This document shows, in pieces, positions 12,235 to 26,100 of a stretch of 64,000 bases of DNA. Both the position numbers and the translations under genes were made by a program. This DNA comes from Leucaena leucocephala (taxonomy: Eukaryota > Streptophyta > Magnoliopsida > Fabales > Fabaceae). Location: contig CM073563.1 in assembly GCA_037074615.1 (NCBI GenBank), positions 11,495,501 to 11,559,500 of the forward strand, in the 5' to 3' direction. The first letter of the stretch is position 1. Each line of letters starts with the position of its first letter. The notes below the pieces were generated by a model. It worked only from the letters and a program-made list of their open reading frames with translations, searched no databases and was not told the origin of the DNA.

Positions 12235-14440
12235 AATTAGAGAAAATCAAAATATCTCCAATAATATTATCTTATATTTTATTATATTAATTCATTTATT
12301 TAATATTATATTATATTAGTATTATGTTATATTATATTAATATCTTTTGAATTAATTCAAAGATAATTCCTCAATATCCAACATTTGAATTTAATTAAAG
12401 GATGATAGATAAGGGTGTTATCTTTTCATATTTTCTTATTAATTATTTTATTTCTTTTATCCTATTACTTTTTATTTAAATTATTTTTAGGATATTTGAG
12501 TTAAAAGGATTATCTTTGGAGATGTTCGAAAAGATGACAGTTTGGAGATAATTGAAGATCATGGAAGATAAAACATCATCTTTTGGAGAGACAATTAGTG
12601 AATAGTCTCACATCAACAATAAAGACCCTAAGGCTACATCCTAAAGCTATATAAAGGACACCAAAGCTCTTTTATTTGACACACTAATCACTACCATCAT
12701 CACAATCATCTTCTTTATCTTTTGCACAATTCTATCACTTTCCTTCTAAGTTATTGAGGAGAAATGTAGTAGTTTGAGTTTTTGTGCTTTAGAGTAGGAG
12801 TTAAACAATTTTATAATTTGATATTTTTTTCATTATTCAAGTTTAGGATTCCCTAAGTTTAGATTTTAAGATTTGTATATGCTGAATCTAGGGTCTCAGT
12901 TGAGACTATTGTGTGATCAAACTCTTGTGATTTGTTATTTCAATTTATGATATGGTATTCTTTATTTAATATCTTTGATTTTCTCTTATAATTATTCATG
13001 TTGAGTTTACATGTTTAGATATAGGGTTTTCGGTTGAATATCCATGTTAAAGAAATAAACTATTTATTGTTTAATTTATCACATGCTAAATGAAACTTTT
13101 AATTAATTATTCTTGATGCAATTATGTACTAAATCTAAGTATAATTGTGAATTTTTATGATTATGATCATGGCAATTATCTAGTTTTCTGTATGTTAGGG
13201 ACTTAGTATATATAATTATTATAACTCTGATATATTATTGAATCATAATAGTCACGCATCATGAGAACGCTCATCTTCAGATTGGTAATATCCTCCATTT
13301 GTCTTGCTTTTATTTTCATTATTTTTCTAGAAAATCTTAATTAATCAAATTCTCTTCTACTCTTCCTTCTTTCTATACGAACACTCAATAATTTAGAGTT
13401 AAGTCACACATTAACTCCATGTAAAGAATACTACCTAAGTTGATCTCTATATTATATATAAATTAATTTAGTAAATAATTTAAGTGCTAACAACAGATGA
13501 TATCAAATTTTGTCTTTGTTGCCTAGGAGTCAATTCCCTTGACTCTTAAGTTAATTAAGTGTGTTTTTCTGCATTTATTTTCTTAGTGTATAGTAAAGTC
13601 TAGTCTTTAGATATTTTTTGGTTTAATAAATTTTAGTTTGATACTCACTGATTTGCTGGAATTGTTTATAACTTGTTTAGAAAATGCAAAAATATTCACA
13701 CTATAAGTTTTCAATGTTCTAAATATTTTTAATAGTTTTGGCTATAAGGCCTGACTCTTTTTTTGCCAAATTCAAATGTTTGAGTCAGTTTTTCCATTTT
13801 TCTTTATATTTTCATTTTTTTTCATTTTTAAGTTATCCGTATTCGCATTTTCTTTGTTTCCTTCTCCAAATTACATAATGTATTGGTTTGATAATCATCA
13901 TCAATATAATCCTACTTTAATCATGCCCTCATAGTCTTTCGCATGTTATAATATTTCAAGGTATCAGGCAAGAGATCAAATATACTCTATTGTATAGAAC
14001 ATCCATGTATCTTTTGTTGAATATTAGAATCGATTCCAATACATTTTGCACAAGTACCCGCACCACTAAATACTTAATGAATACCTTATACTATATTTTC
14101 ATAGGGGATTGAAAGAGTAGAAAAGAAAAATAATAGATGATATATCGGGAGGAGACTTGTTGGAGCCAACTATAGACAAAGCTTGGGGGCTTCTTAGAAC
14201 ATTTGTATTGAGTAACTAATAATACATAATTTAATTGCTACCTCAACTATATCATGAACTGTCCTTCCCACCATATAGACCACACTCTAAGCCTCTATTT
14301 ACCCCATATATGCCACCTTACCAACCCTAACCTAGCCATGCAAGCCATATGGTGAATCTCGGTATAATAGACATTCCTCATTCTTTTCTATTTTTAAGGA
14401 TGAGTAGATACAATTTATGAAAAAACTCTATGATCACTTG
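12235..14440. other. AT-rich, retroelement-like non-coding stretch
   Basis: No gene is seen. At about 12590-12720 there is an LTR-like promoter context: GCTATATAAAGGACACC, followed by a CT-rich segment (ATCATCTTCTTTATC). Near 13490-13530 a sequence (AACAGATGATATCAAATTT) resembles a decayed primer-binding region. These could be the 5' LTR and leader of an old non-autonomous retroelement, but no LTR pair could be aligned convincingly. Confidence 0.3.
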
Positions 14441-14454
14441 GAAGGTTTGAAGAA

Positions 14455-15198
14455 TTGGAGGTACATAAAAGGGTTATGGATAAGCTTTTGAGCGACATAG
14501 CCCATATTGAATATGAAGAAAAAGAAGGAGCCTCTTATCCTTACTGTCAACAAAAGGTAAGTCAAGAGCAAACCCTAGAGGCATCATCTTCTCCTTTTGG
14601 TAATATAGCTCATATCCTTAAAGAAGTCGACTCTAATGGTAGTATCTTAAATAAATATGTTATTTGCAATGCCTCTACCTCTTTATGTGATGATAATAAT
14701 ATACTTGATCATATTTCTCTTTCTAGTATTCCTAGTACTACATGTGTATCATCTTGTATTACGGATGATAATGAACATGTTGCACACATTGGGCTTGCTT
14801 GAGTACTAATATTGACTTATCTTATAATGAGAACTTGCTTGAATCTCCTTTTCTCCTTGCATGCACATAAGGACAATAAAGTTCTTAAAGAAAATGTTAA
14901 TAAAGATACCTCACATATACTATTTCCATGTACATGTAGTGATTATTCACTTTGCATGAATTGTATTGAATTATCTAGAAAGCTAGTCACATTGCATAAA
15001 CATGATGAAGTTGATAATTATGGCATTCCTCTAATTTCTAATAGTCCTAAAAAGTTTGAGAAATATGTTTTTGTTGTATTTCTAGGACATGAGGAATCAC
15101 ATGAAGTAAATGTTCCTACAACAATTGAGAAAGTTGTTTTAACACCACAAAAAGCCATAACTAAGACAATTATGCATAAGACCAAGCCAAAACTATAG
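14455..15198 (+). pseudogene. Decayed ORF of an unrecognised, probably retroelement, protein
   Basis: 14455-14802 is open (115 codons). It is followed in the same frame by a second open stretch from 14812 to 15198. Between them, at about 14803-14868, the coherent reading switches to another frame (TNIDLSYNENLLESPFLLAC), which suggests compensating frameshifts in one ancestral ORF. The second part has a cysteine-rich patch, CTCSDYSLCMNC, then a hydrophilic tail. I do not recognise a domain. Leader-like and polypurine-like sequence around it (GTGTTAAGTGTGAGGGAATT near 15740) suggest a degenerate retroelement. No function is proposed. Confidence 0.35.
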
Positions 15199-17000
15199 CA
15201 AATCATGCCTACCATCAGGAGGATGAAAATGAGGGTGATAGTGCAAGAGAAATACAAAGAAAAAAAGAGAAAAGAATAAGGCAATATTATTTGCTTTTAT
15301 TAGCACAATTATCACCCTTTACATATCTTATGACATGAATTCATACTATCTATTCATTATTACATAGATATACTACTTTCTATTATTCATATTCTATTCT
15401 AAGTGTCATATTTCCAACATTATAAGCTTATAACTGACGGCATAAATTTAAAATTATTACAAGCTTATAGTAGAGGGCTAGTATATGGGGGTTTGAGTGA
15501 AAGAACCCCACATAAAAGGTGAGATGAGTGAAATAGATATATCATTGAGTGTACCATCTTCTATCTATTGATCTGTTTTAACTGTATTTATAGAGATTGT
15601 TCTATTATATCTATTATTATGTGATTATTATCGACTTGAATAATTTGATTGATTATATTATTACTCTTGAGCTCGAACTTATTCATCTACTTGTTTTCAG
15701 CGGTTTGTCTGGAAATTTTCTAAAGTTTTGTCCAGCAGTGTTAAGTGTGAGGGAATTCAATATTTCTCCAATATAATCTCTAAAGAAACAAAAAAGTGAC
15801 GATTTTTTGCATGAAAGACAAAACGACCATTAAATCAAAAAGTGTTATAGGTCTAAACATAAAGGAAAGAGGCAGCGTGACAGAGAGAAAAACTAAAATA
15901 GAAAAGAAGCCACATCAAGCGAAACGTTAGAAATATAAAACGGTTGAAGTTGAAACGGCAAATTCCTAATGGCCCTTAACACTGAATCCTCGGTTTGTTG
16001 AAAAATAGCTTTTTTCTTGATGAAGCATTGACCTACGCAGCCAATCTTTATAGGATGACCTCTACATAGCACAAAATTCCTGATCCAAAGAAGTGATGCC
16101 CTAAGGTTGTAGTAATAGAGGTGAAGTATTCTATTGCTCCTTTCCAGTCAAATGAACTGATGAAGTGGTAAACCATCAAGGACAATGAGAATGATGCCAA
16201 ATATCTCTCCTTTTTCAGCCTACGTCCCCAATAGCTAGTTGATTTATAGTCCGACTATTTCTCCAAGATAATCTCTAAATAAATTTTAAATATTTAGCAA
16301 AAAAAAAAGTAGTAAAATGTTGGCAAGAAGAAAAACAGAAAAAAAAACTTCAAAGTAAGTGGATATTCTAATATAAAATTTTATATCAAATTATATTACT
16401 TATAAATAATGAATTATTAATAAAATGTAACTCCTGCAGTACTTTATTACTTTAAGAAAATGAATGCCACGTTTAGGATGAGTTTTGATCTTTAGAGTTG
16501 ACTTTTTTAACTTAAAAAGTCAATTTATATTTAAAATTAGGTTGGTAATGACCTTGTGACTAAATAATTATTTAAATTGAAATGACTTTTTAATTTTTGG
16601 TTTTATTTTTTTAGTTTTAAGCTTGGTAAAAAAATAACTTCTTAATTTATTATTGAAGTAATTTACCAAACTGATTTTTATATAAAGTTTATCTAATCAT
16701 ATATATATATATATATTTATTCTTTTAAAATAATTATTTATTGATAATTTTTTCTTTCAATAACTAGAAGTGTTTGTTCAATAAATGAATATATATTAAG
16801 TAAAATATCATTATATTTTATTAAATTTAAGGATCTAAAAAAATGGGTCCGAGTTACTCTTCCTATCATATTGTAGTAATTATTGTTTGTTTATTAGTCA
16901 AAGTACTGCAGCCGACAAATTCAAAGATGACACAAAGAACCTACGGAAGCTAGGTTCCCCGCTTCCTCTTCGATTCTCACGGTAATCAGAAGTCAATCCG
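15199..17000. other. Non-coding stretch upstream of the kinase gene
   Basis: No gene is seen. The motif TATTTCTCCAAxATAATCTCTAAA occurs at about 15762 and again at about 16257, so 490 bp are bracketed by short direct repeats. A short AT microsatellite lies near 16699-16716. The last 150 bases (from about 16900) become less AT-rich and are probably the promoter and 5' leader of the next gene. A GTAATC...CGTCAG pair at about 16981-17084 could be a 5'-leader intron. Confidence 0.4.
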
Positions 17001-17158
17001 ATTATTTATCCCAAAAAGTTGCCACAAAATCCAACAAATTAACTGAAATAACTAGCTAATTGTTTCGTTTTTCTCTCCGTCAGATTCTGATTCACTGTTT
17101 TGATACTTTCCCACGATCGCGGCCACTGGATCCATCATCAGATCCCTCTTTACCCGCC

Positions 17159-20100
17159 ATGAGTTCCGAGAACTCCGCCTCCGGTGTCGATTCGTCCGAC
17201 GGCGGTACCTCGGGGCAGGACAAGGACAAGCAGAAGGATAAGGCCAGAGTGAATCGCACCTCTTTGATCTTGTGGCATGCCCATCAAAACGACGCCGCTG
17301 CTGTTCGCAAGCTTCTGGAGGAGGATCGGACGCTGGTGAACGCCAGAGATTATGACAATCGTACCCCTCTTCACGTTGCTTCTCTTCATGGTTGGGTCGA
17401 TGTTGCTAAGTGCTTGCTTGAATATGGTGCCGATGTCAACGCGCAAGATCGCTGGAGAAACACTGTATTGCCTTTCTTCCTTATTAAGACACAGAACTTC
17501 ATTCTTTGGGATATTAAGATTTCTGAACTTTATCAATGTCTTAAACTTTGATTTTTCCCATGACAGCCTCTAGCTGATGCAGAAGGAGCTCAAAGGCTTA
17601 CCATGGTGGAGCTTTTAAAATCTCATGGAGGATTGTCTTTTGTAAGTTCACGTTTCTCTTAAAGCAAAAAAGAGGACCATGGAAAGTTTGAAACTTTTTT
17701 TGTCCTTTTGCTTTGCTTGTTAATGTTTTTGAATGTTATTTTGTTAAATTATGGTTTATCAGCTCGGTGTCTTTTGCCAATGCACTTTCTACTGATACTC
17801 CCAAATACCCTTGTCAACTTGTAGTAAGGGGCTGTAGTTGGTATAGCCGCTGCTCAAGCGGCTACCGATTTTGTTATCTTTTTGTCTTGTGAAGTCATTA
17901 TTTTTGGCATGGGAATATATTGCAGGGTGATATATATTTCTACCTATTAGTCGATAAGCCTCATTTCTAATTCTCAACTTCTTTTGCTTTGCTTGTCAAT
18001 GTTTTTGAATGTTATTTTGTTAAATTATGGTTTATCAGCTCGGTGTCTTTTGCCAATGCACTTTCTACTGATACTCCCAAATACCCTTGTCAACTTGTAG
18101 TAAGGGGCTGTAGTTGGTATAGCCGCTGCTCAAGCGGCTACCGATTTTGTTATCTTTTTGTCTTGTGAAGTCATTATTTTTGGCATGGGAATATATTGCA
18201 GGGTGATATATATTTCTACATATTAGTCGATAAGCCTCATTTCTAATTCTCAACTTCATATCTTAAGAAATTATTGAAGCAAATCAGAAGTTTTCTTGTC
18301 TTGATTCCTCCTTTATACTGTCTATATAAACAGGAGAAAAGGAGGGACTTTATTTGAGTAGGGGATCATCAAAAGATTATGTAATGAGCAATATTGACAA
18401 AGAATTCTTAATTTTATAGTTTATACTATATAGTATAAAATCCTTTAAATTTAACTTTTTCCTGTGCCCCCTCTCCACGTGGTAAAGAGGGTTTAGATCT
18501 CCAGGGAAGTCAGAAGCTAAAGTTACCTTGGGAAGGGACTTTATTTGAGTAGGGGATCATCAAAAGATTATGTAATGAGCAATATTGACAAAGAATTCTT
18601 AATTTTATAGTTTATACTATATAGTATAAAATCCTTTAAATTTAACTTTTTCCTGCCACGTGGTAAAGAGGGTTTAGATCTCCAGGGAAGTCAGAAGCTA
18701 AAGTTACCTTGGGAAATAAGAAAATAATAGGGGGTAAAAATGTAACAAAAAAAGGTGGAACAACTTTCCCACACCTGAACAATTATTGTCCAATCTATAA
18801 GTTTGCAGAAATAGAAGTTTTGCTTTGACAATGGAAGCTGGATAACGTGTTTTGTCATATTTAGTGCACATGATCATGATGTTTGGAGCCAATGACAAAC
18901 TAACCTGACAAATAAACTTAATCTATTGTTTACTCTAAGTAATAGGATAACTTCTCCTTTTTTTTTTTTTAAAAAAAAGATATGTTCTAAGTTCACCTTA
19001 AATATAGGCCCCACATCTTTTTCCAAAATTAATGGGTAGCTTCTCAAAACCATTTAGTGCATTATATAGTTTGATTCCGACATGTAAGTATATGCAATAA
19101 TGCAACATATGGATGGTTAGTTGCTCTTGAGCTGTCATTGCTTCCAGAATGATTGGAACCTTGGTACAACTAGTCTGAAGTTGTGGGATATGGTGTTTGT
19201 ATATTGGCCATGATAGTCTGTCTTCAAGATTTTTTCTATTCTCTACTCTTGTGCGTGCATTAAAGAAGGTTAAGGTGGGTGATAAGTTGTACTAATTCAT
19301 TTGTTTAATGATGTATACCTTTTAATTTAAACCATTTACTTAGTAGCTTGATCTTTATTCATTTTCGTAACCTAACTCTAAACCTTCTGCTATTGATGGA
19401 TTAGCTGCTTTTATTGCTTTTGTGGGTCTCCATTTCTAATCATGGATGATACAGGGTCAAAGTGGGAGCCATTTTGAACCAAAGCCTGTTGCGCCTCCAC
19501 TGCCTAACAAGTGTGATTGGGAAATAGACCCTTCTGAGCTGGACTTCACAAATTCAGTTCGCATTGGAAAGGTATCTTTTACATTTTCCATGTGTATGTG
19601 GCTTTGAACTGTGTGAGGATTATGTGGACCACTTGGGAAATTTTGACTCTGTATACTGTATTTGCAAACAGTTTGATTGCATTAGAGTTTGGGTTTACCT
19701 GTGCTTCTTAACATATATTATTATAAGATGCTAACCCTATTAAGCTTTAGGGGCTAAAGTTTCATGCTATAACTTTTGCAAGCATGCTTGTTTTCATGTT
19801 TTAAATTTGGCCATTTGAACCAACTTTTTGGTTGTCTTTCTATTGATTTTTCCTTGTGTGTTGATCACCAAATGACAATAATTTAGTATTGAAGATTATT
19901 TATTATTGATAAAAGAAACAGAGCCATTTATGGATTTTGGTTTTCTTGTGTTTCTTAACATATATTATTCTAATATATTAACCTTGTTTTTCTTTAGTAG
20001 TTAAAGTTTGCAAACAAACTTGGTTTCATAATTTAAATTTGGCTATTTGCTATTTGAACTACAACTTTTGGTTGTCTTTCTATTGATTTTTCGTTGTCTG

Positions 20101-23100
20101 GTGATAATCAGAGGGCAGTAATTTAGTCTTGAAGATTATTTATGATTAATTAAAGAAACAGAGCCATTAATATTTTTGAGTGTTTGTGTTGTATCTTTGT
20201 AATTAGGACATGAGAGAGAGAGAGAGAGAAAGGGAAGTCAGAGAGAAAGAGAGGGTTGAGAGGAAGATAGAGAAGAGACAGAGAGGAAGAGGGTAAATGA
20301 GAGAAATGAAGCTCAATTCTTATTCCATAAATCCAAAAGAACCAGATTACAATGACCTGTTATTCTCTTTTATAGGCTCTAATCAACGAATTATCCTAAC
20401 CAACCCAAATCCTACCTAACTTCTCTTAGTTATTATAATATCGTATCAGTTTGATTCTCTCACTAACTTTTGCCTCCATAGCTATATCTTTCCTCATGCA
20501 TTTTAAATTTAAGCCCTTGATGAACATTATCGTATGAAATATGGTCTTATTTGTTCTGTATGTTTTCTGCAGGGATCTTTTGGTGAAATTTTGAAAGCAC
20601 ATTGGCGGGGAACACCTGTTGCTGTCAAACGCATTCTTCCGTCTCTCTCAGATGATAGATTGGTGATGTAAGATTCATTCTTCTTGCTTTTTAAGTCTAT
20701 GAAGATCCATTCAAAGAACTAACTAATCTGCTTTTGATGATCCTGCTGATTCCTAGTTTAACTTACTCTCCTTTTAAGGAAGAGTAATCAATTCTTCATC
20801 CATTGGGATAGAGATATAGTGTTATTAAGCTGATAATTTTGCAGCGATAAACTGTTTACCTGTGTTCTAGATTTTTTTCTTTGATGTCATGTGTGGCAAT
20901 CACTCATCCTTTCTTTTTGGGTGGGTTTAACTCTCAATGCAGCCAGGACTTCAGGCATGAAGTTAAATTGTTAGTGAAGGTTCGACACCCTAATATAGTC
21001 CAGTTTCTTGGAGCTGTAACGGAAAAAAAGCCCCTTTTGTTAATTACTGAGTATCTAAGAGGGGTATGTGAATGCATGTAACTTCTTTGAGTTTAGCATT
21101 CTTGTCTAGTGTCTGTACAATAAACTTATGCATGGAAAGGGTTGTGTCATATGTAGGGTGATCTTCATCAGCATCTCAAGGAAAAAGGCACCCTTAGTCC
21201 TTCCACAGCTGTCAACTTTGCTTTGGATATTGCCAGGTATATGTCTTACCTTCCCCTAAACCCCCTCTCTTTTCTTTTATTTTCTTTCTTTCCTTTTTTT
21301 CTCTCCCCACAGGGAAATCAAGGAAAAGAAATTACTTACATGGAAGGAAGAAGTCCTCCCAAAAACAGAATAAAGGAAATAAAACACACTTCCCTCTCTA
21401 GAAACCCTTGACTTCTACCCAGAGGGGCTAAGGAAACAACTCTATCATTTAAAATATGCATAGTGAGAATCTTTGATGAAAAAAATTGGCATTACGGTGC
21501 AAAGAAGCTACATTCCCGAAGGGCTTCATACTCTTCTTTTCTGGTAAAGCTGTTACAATGGATAGTCAGGAAGGGCAGGCTGCACAAATCCATTGTTGAT
21601 AAATATATATAAAAAAATAATTATAGAAGGTCAATTTCAAGGCTGTTAAGCAACTTTTAAATTTTGTTTGTTGAGATTTTGAACCTTTTCATTCCATGAC
21701 CTTTTAAAAATGTAAATTCATTTACTCTTGCATCACATTTCATTTTCCCTGTTCTAGGATCTAAATCTTTCTTCTCTTGGGAGATAATGTGGGAAACATT
21801 TATTGATATGAAGGTTTGGGAAAATTAGAAAATGGAGGATACGATATAGGCCACTCTTTCTTCCATAGCAACTTATAAAAGTAGAAGTGAAAAACAGGGA
21901 AGAAGTTAAACAAATGGTTGGTTATTGAATACTTGAATATATGACTCTCCTGAGGCATCTGGTGAACATTACAAAAAATCCTTTCCACAATTAATGTATC
22001 AGCTTGACTCTTTTCCTAACAGGTCTAGCATCATAGAAATAAATGGTTTTGCAGGAAGATATGAATTCTATAAATCAACCTAACTAAAACCAAGAGGCAC
22101 AGAAAAAATGAATAATTCTTAGTGCCTTTGTGTCAAATTGATAAAGAAATAAAAAAGGACATTAGGTATGATACTTGGAAATATTTGTAAATTAGGAATT
22201 AGGTCTTTGTTGAGGATAAACATAGAAATGGGAAAATTCTGGTAGCCTTTATTTTATTTTTCTTGCTTATTTTAGGCATTAATTATTTTTATTGCTTATT
22301 GAGAGTTATCTTGTGCTCTATATAAAGCCCTCATCATGGTACTAGGGTTAGCTAGCCTTTTGATTGATCATTAAATAAAGCATGTGATTCTTATTCTGCC
22401 TCCTTCCACCTCTATGTTTCTGTTCCCCTTTCCTCCTCCTCCAATTTTTTGCCCCTTCTAGATGCTTATTCTCCCTATCCTTTTCTTATACCATTTTGCA
22501 CTTTCACCACTGATTCTGCATAAGACCACATGAGAATGTTCAAAACCAAATTTGAACTCATGCAAATTGCCTTGATTGTATGTAACTTATTAGTTCAGAG
22601 AGTAAATAGAATGAAAAATACTTGAACTTTATTGATATTTTGAATGGGTATACATACACAATAGAGAATCTTAGATATTAATGAAATAATATTATATCTA
22701 ATCCTATATACTAATTGTGGGAGATATTACAAATTATGAGAGTTAATTACAATTTATTAGATTTGACTATAGAGGAGTAATTGGGAGAGATTATAGGGAT
22801 TACCCCCCTTAAATGTATTTCCATGATTCATTCCCTTTGTTTCCTGGATTATGCGCCATGATTGTGTGCTCATAAGTGTATATATGTATCGGTAGAATAT
22901 AAGAGAATATACAACATACAGAATTACCTTGATTTCATCGGCATTCTATCAATATTCTTCACTTCATCATGGTATCAGAGCCAGGTTTCGAGACACAATC
23001 CTCCACTGAAGTCGCCACCAAGGTTGCCGGTGTTGAAGGCACAACTGTCATTGTCGTTCCCGAGTGCCTCACGGGAGACAATTATTTGTAGTGGTCACAA

Positions 23101-26100
23101 TCAATGTACCTTGCGTTGGAAGGACGTGACAGACTTGAAGTAATCCTAAGGGACTCTCCGATCACCGACGACACGAGTATTCATCATCGATGGAAAATAG
23201 AAAATTCATTAGTAGCATCGCGGCTCCTCAATGCCATGATTCCCTCCATCCACTGTAGCTTCATGTTCCTTCCCACGACGAAGGAGATCTGGCGAGCAGT
23301 TAAAGAAGCTTATAGCAAACGTCCGACCACCTCCTTGATTTTTGATTTGAGATCCCAACTATGGACAGTCAAGCAAGGCGGCTGTCCCCTAAATGCATAC
23401 TACTTGGAAAAATCTACCTTGTGGCAGGAATTGAATTAGCTCAAACAACGGGTGTGGAAGAACGTTGAGGATGCCGACGCCTACCGACGGGAATTGGAGG
23501 AAGAAAGACTTTTTGAATTCCTCGTCGGGTTACACCCAGTCTACGAGGATGTATGCAATCGCCTTCTTGGACGCGTGCCTCCTTCCACCGTCCCCGAGGC
23601 CTTTGCACTCCTGCGAGATGAAGAATGCCGGCGACAAGTGATGCTCTCTGACTCCGTGAAATCTCGGCCAGCAATGAATGATGCTTCCGCCCTTGTTGCT
23701 CGGATTACAGACCTAAACATAGACCGCCCAACCTGTGAACACTGCAAAAAATAGGTACACACGCGAGACAAATGCTGGGAACTTCATGGGAAGCCCCCAG
23801 ATTGGAAGTCGAGATAGCGATGACCTAGGGGAAATGTTGCTGAAGCGCAGGATAGCCAACATGATTTGGGCCCAATCTCTGATCCAGTGCGCAGCAATTC
23901 AGCCCTTGGCCCAACCCAACAAAGTCCCTCTTCTCAAATGGGCTATGTCAATTCAGGCCCCACTCCTGGCAGCTCAATCCAAGATCCCTTGACAATTATC
24001 TTAGAACGCCTTACTGCACTTGAAAATCAATCTCGTAAGCAGTCAGTTGCGACTATTGTTCAAAGAGCTAATCTTCCTAAAGCCCTTGCTACTATCAAAG
24101 GTAAGCCTACTGGCCCTTGTTGGATAATAGACTCAGGTGCCTCCGATCACATGACAAATGATGCCTCCAATTTTTCAACTTATACTCCTGCTAGATCATC
24201 TCTTACTATTAAAATTGCAGATGCCTCTGTCTGGTTGCTGGTAGTGGCACCATTAGTGTATCTCCCACATTGACATTACATAATGTTTTACATGTTCCAA
24301 ACTTAAAATGTAATTTATTATCAGTTAGCCAGTTGACTAGGGATGAAATATGCCACGCTAAATTTTGTCACCCATTATATTTTTCAGGATCTATTCACAA
24401 GGACGACGATTGGTGTTGTTAAGGAGCTCGATGGACTATATTACCTGGATGACTGTTATAATCAAGAATTTCGCTCATGTAATAAAGTGTCTCTCCCTGA
24501 AGACAGCAAATTGGCACTGTGGCACAAACGATTAGGACATCTGAATTTTAAATATATGTGCAAGATGTTTATTTCAATTTGCTCAAATAAAAATTCAAGT
24601 TTTTCATGTGATTCCTGTGAACATGCCAAACACCATCGCACCAATTTTCCAAGTGTCTCTTATCATCCTTCCAAACCATTCTCTATTATTCACAATGACT
24701 GGTGGGGCCCCTCTCGAACCTCAAACTGCACCCACTCCAAGTGGTTTATAACCCTCATTGATGATCATACCTGAGTTACTTAAAGGATAAAATCGATGTG
24801 TACCAAACCTTCATCAACTTCTACAACATGGTTCTTACACAATTCGACACAAATTCAGACTCTCCATACTGACAATGGTACCAAATACTTTAACTGCCCT
24901 TTCTCCGAGTTTCTCTAACAACATGGGATCTCTCACAAAAGTTCTTGTCCATATCGCCCCCAACAAAACGGCATTGTAGAATGCAAAAACAGGGATCTTC
25001 TTGAAACTGATAGGGCCCTTCTATGCAGCAGTCATGTTCCAAATTTCTTTTGGTCCGTTGCTATTCTTACGGTCACATTCTTGATTAATCGTATGCCTTG
25101 AAAACCTCAATCCTTTCAAACTCCTCTCCAAGTTCTTCAAAGTCACTTCCACCTCCCTTATATGGAAAATACTCTTTCCCTCAGAGTCTTCGCGTGCACT
25201 GCCTTTGTTCATCTCCACCACACTTCCAAACTTGATCCTAAAGCTACCAAATGTATATTCCTTGGACCTGCCAGTACTCAGAAAGGGTACAAATGCTTTG
25301 ACCCCTTAACCAAACGTCTCTATGTCACTTGTGACGTTACCTTTCATGAGACCCTTCCCTTCTACACCTGTTCTTCGGTTCAGGGGGAGAATTGGAGTGA
25401 ACCTCAAAACCCTCTTACTGAATCTGAACCTCAACTAATATGTCTCCACCAAGAACCCGATAAGACCTACCCGGACATACCAGTACAAGCAGGATCTCAA
25501 GAAGGACACACTAGTTCAGGGGGAGACACTAACAAGTGGGGACAAGTCTATACCCGCAAAAACACGACAGGTAATGCTCCTCGAGTGAATGACACATACC
25601 AAGAATCTGAACTCAATGCAGGTCTTGGACAAACACAAGAACATAATGGTGATCTTGATCTTCCCATAGCAGTAAGAAGGCAACGTAGGGCATGTACTAG
25701 GCATCCCATAGAAAGGTTTATCTCTTATCAGGCTCTATCTTCTGAGCATTATGCCTTTGCTTCTCATCTGGATCAACTCAGGATACCTGAAAACATACAT
25801 GAGGCCCTTGCAAGTCTTGAATGGAGGAAAGTCGTGATAGTAGAGATGAAGGCCCTAGAAGAAAATGAAACGTGGGAAGTAGTTGAATTTCCCATAGGAA
25901 AGAAAGCAGTGGGATGCAAATGGGTTTTTACCCCAAAATATTTTGCAGATAGAAGCTTTGATAAATATAAAGCAAGACTGGTGGCGAAAGGGTTTACCCA
26001 AGTCTATGGTATGGATTATACTGAAACATTTGCATCAATTGCAAAATTAAATACCATCAGAATATACTTTCGCTCGCTGCTAATCTTGATTGGCCATTAC

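Noticed and set aside
15762..16280. Short direct repeats bracketing 490 bp as a new element
   Set aside because: The shared motif is about 23 bases and imperfect, with no terminal structure or coding content.
23441..23771. Minus-strand ORFs of 76-77 codons
   Set aside because: They are antisense to copia A gag, which is clearly the real coding sense here.
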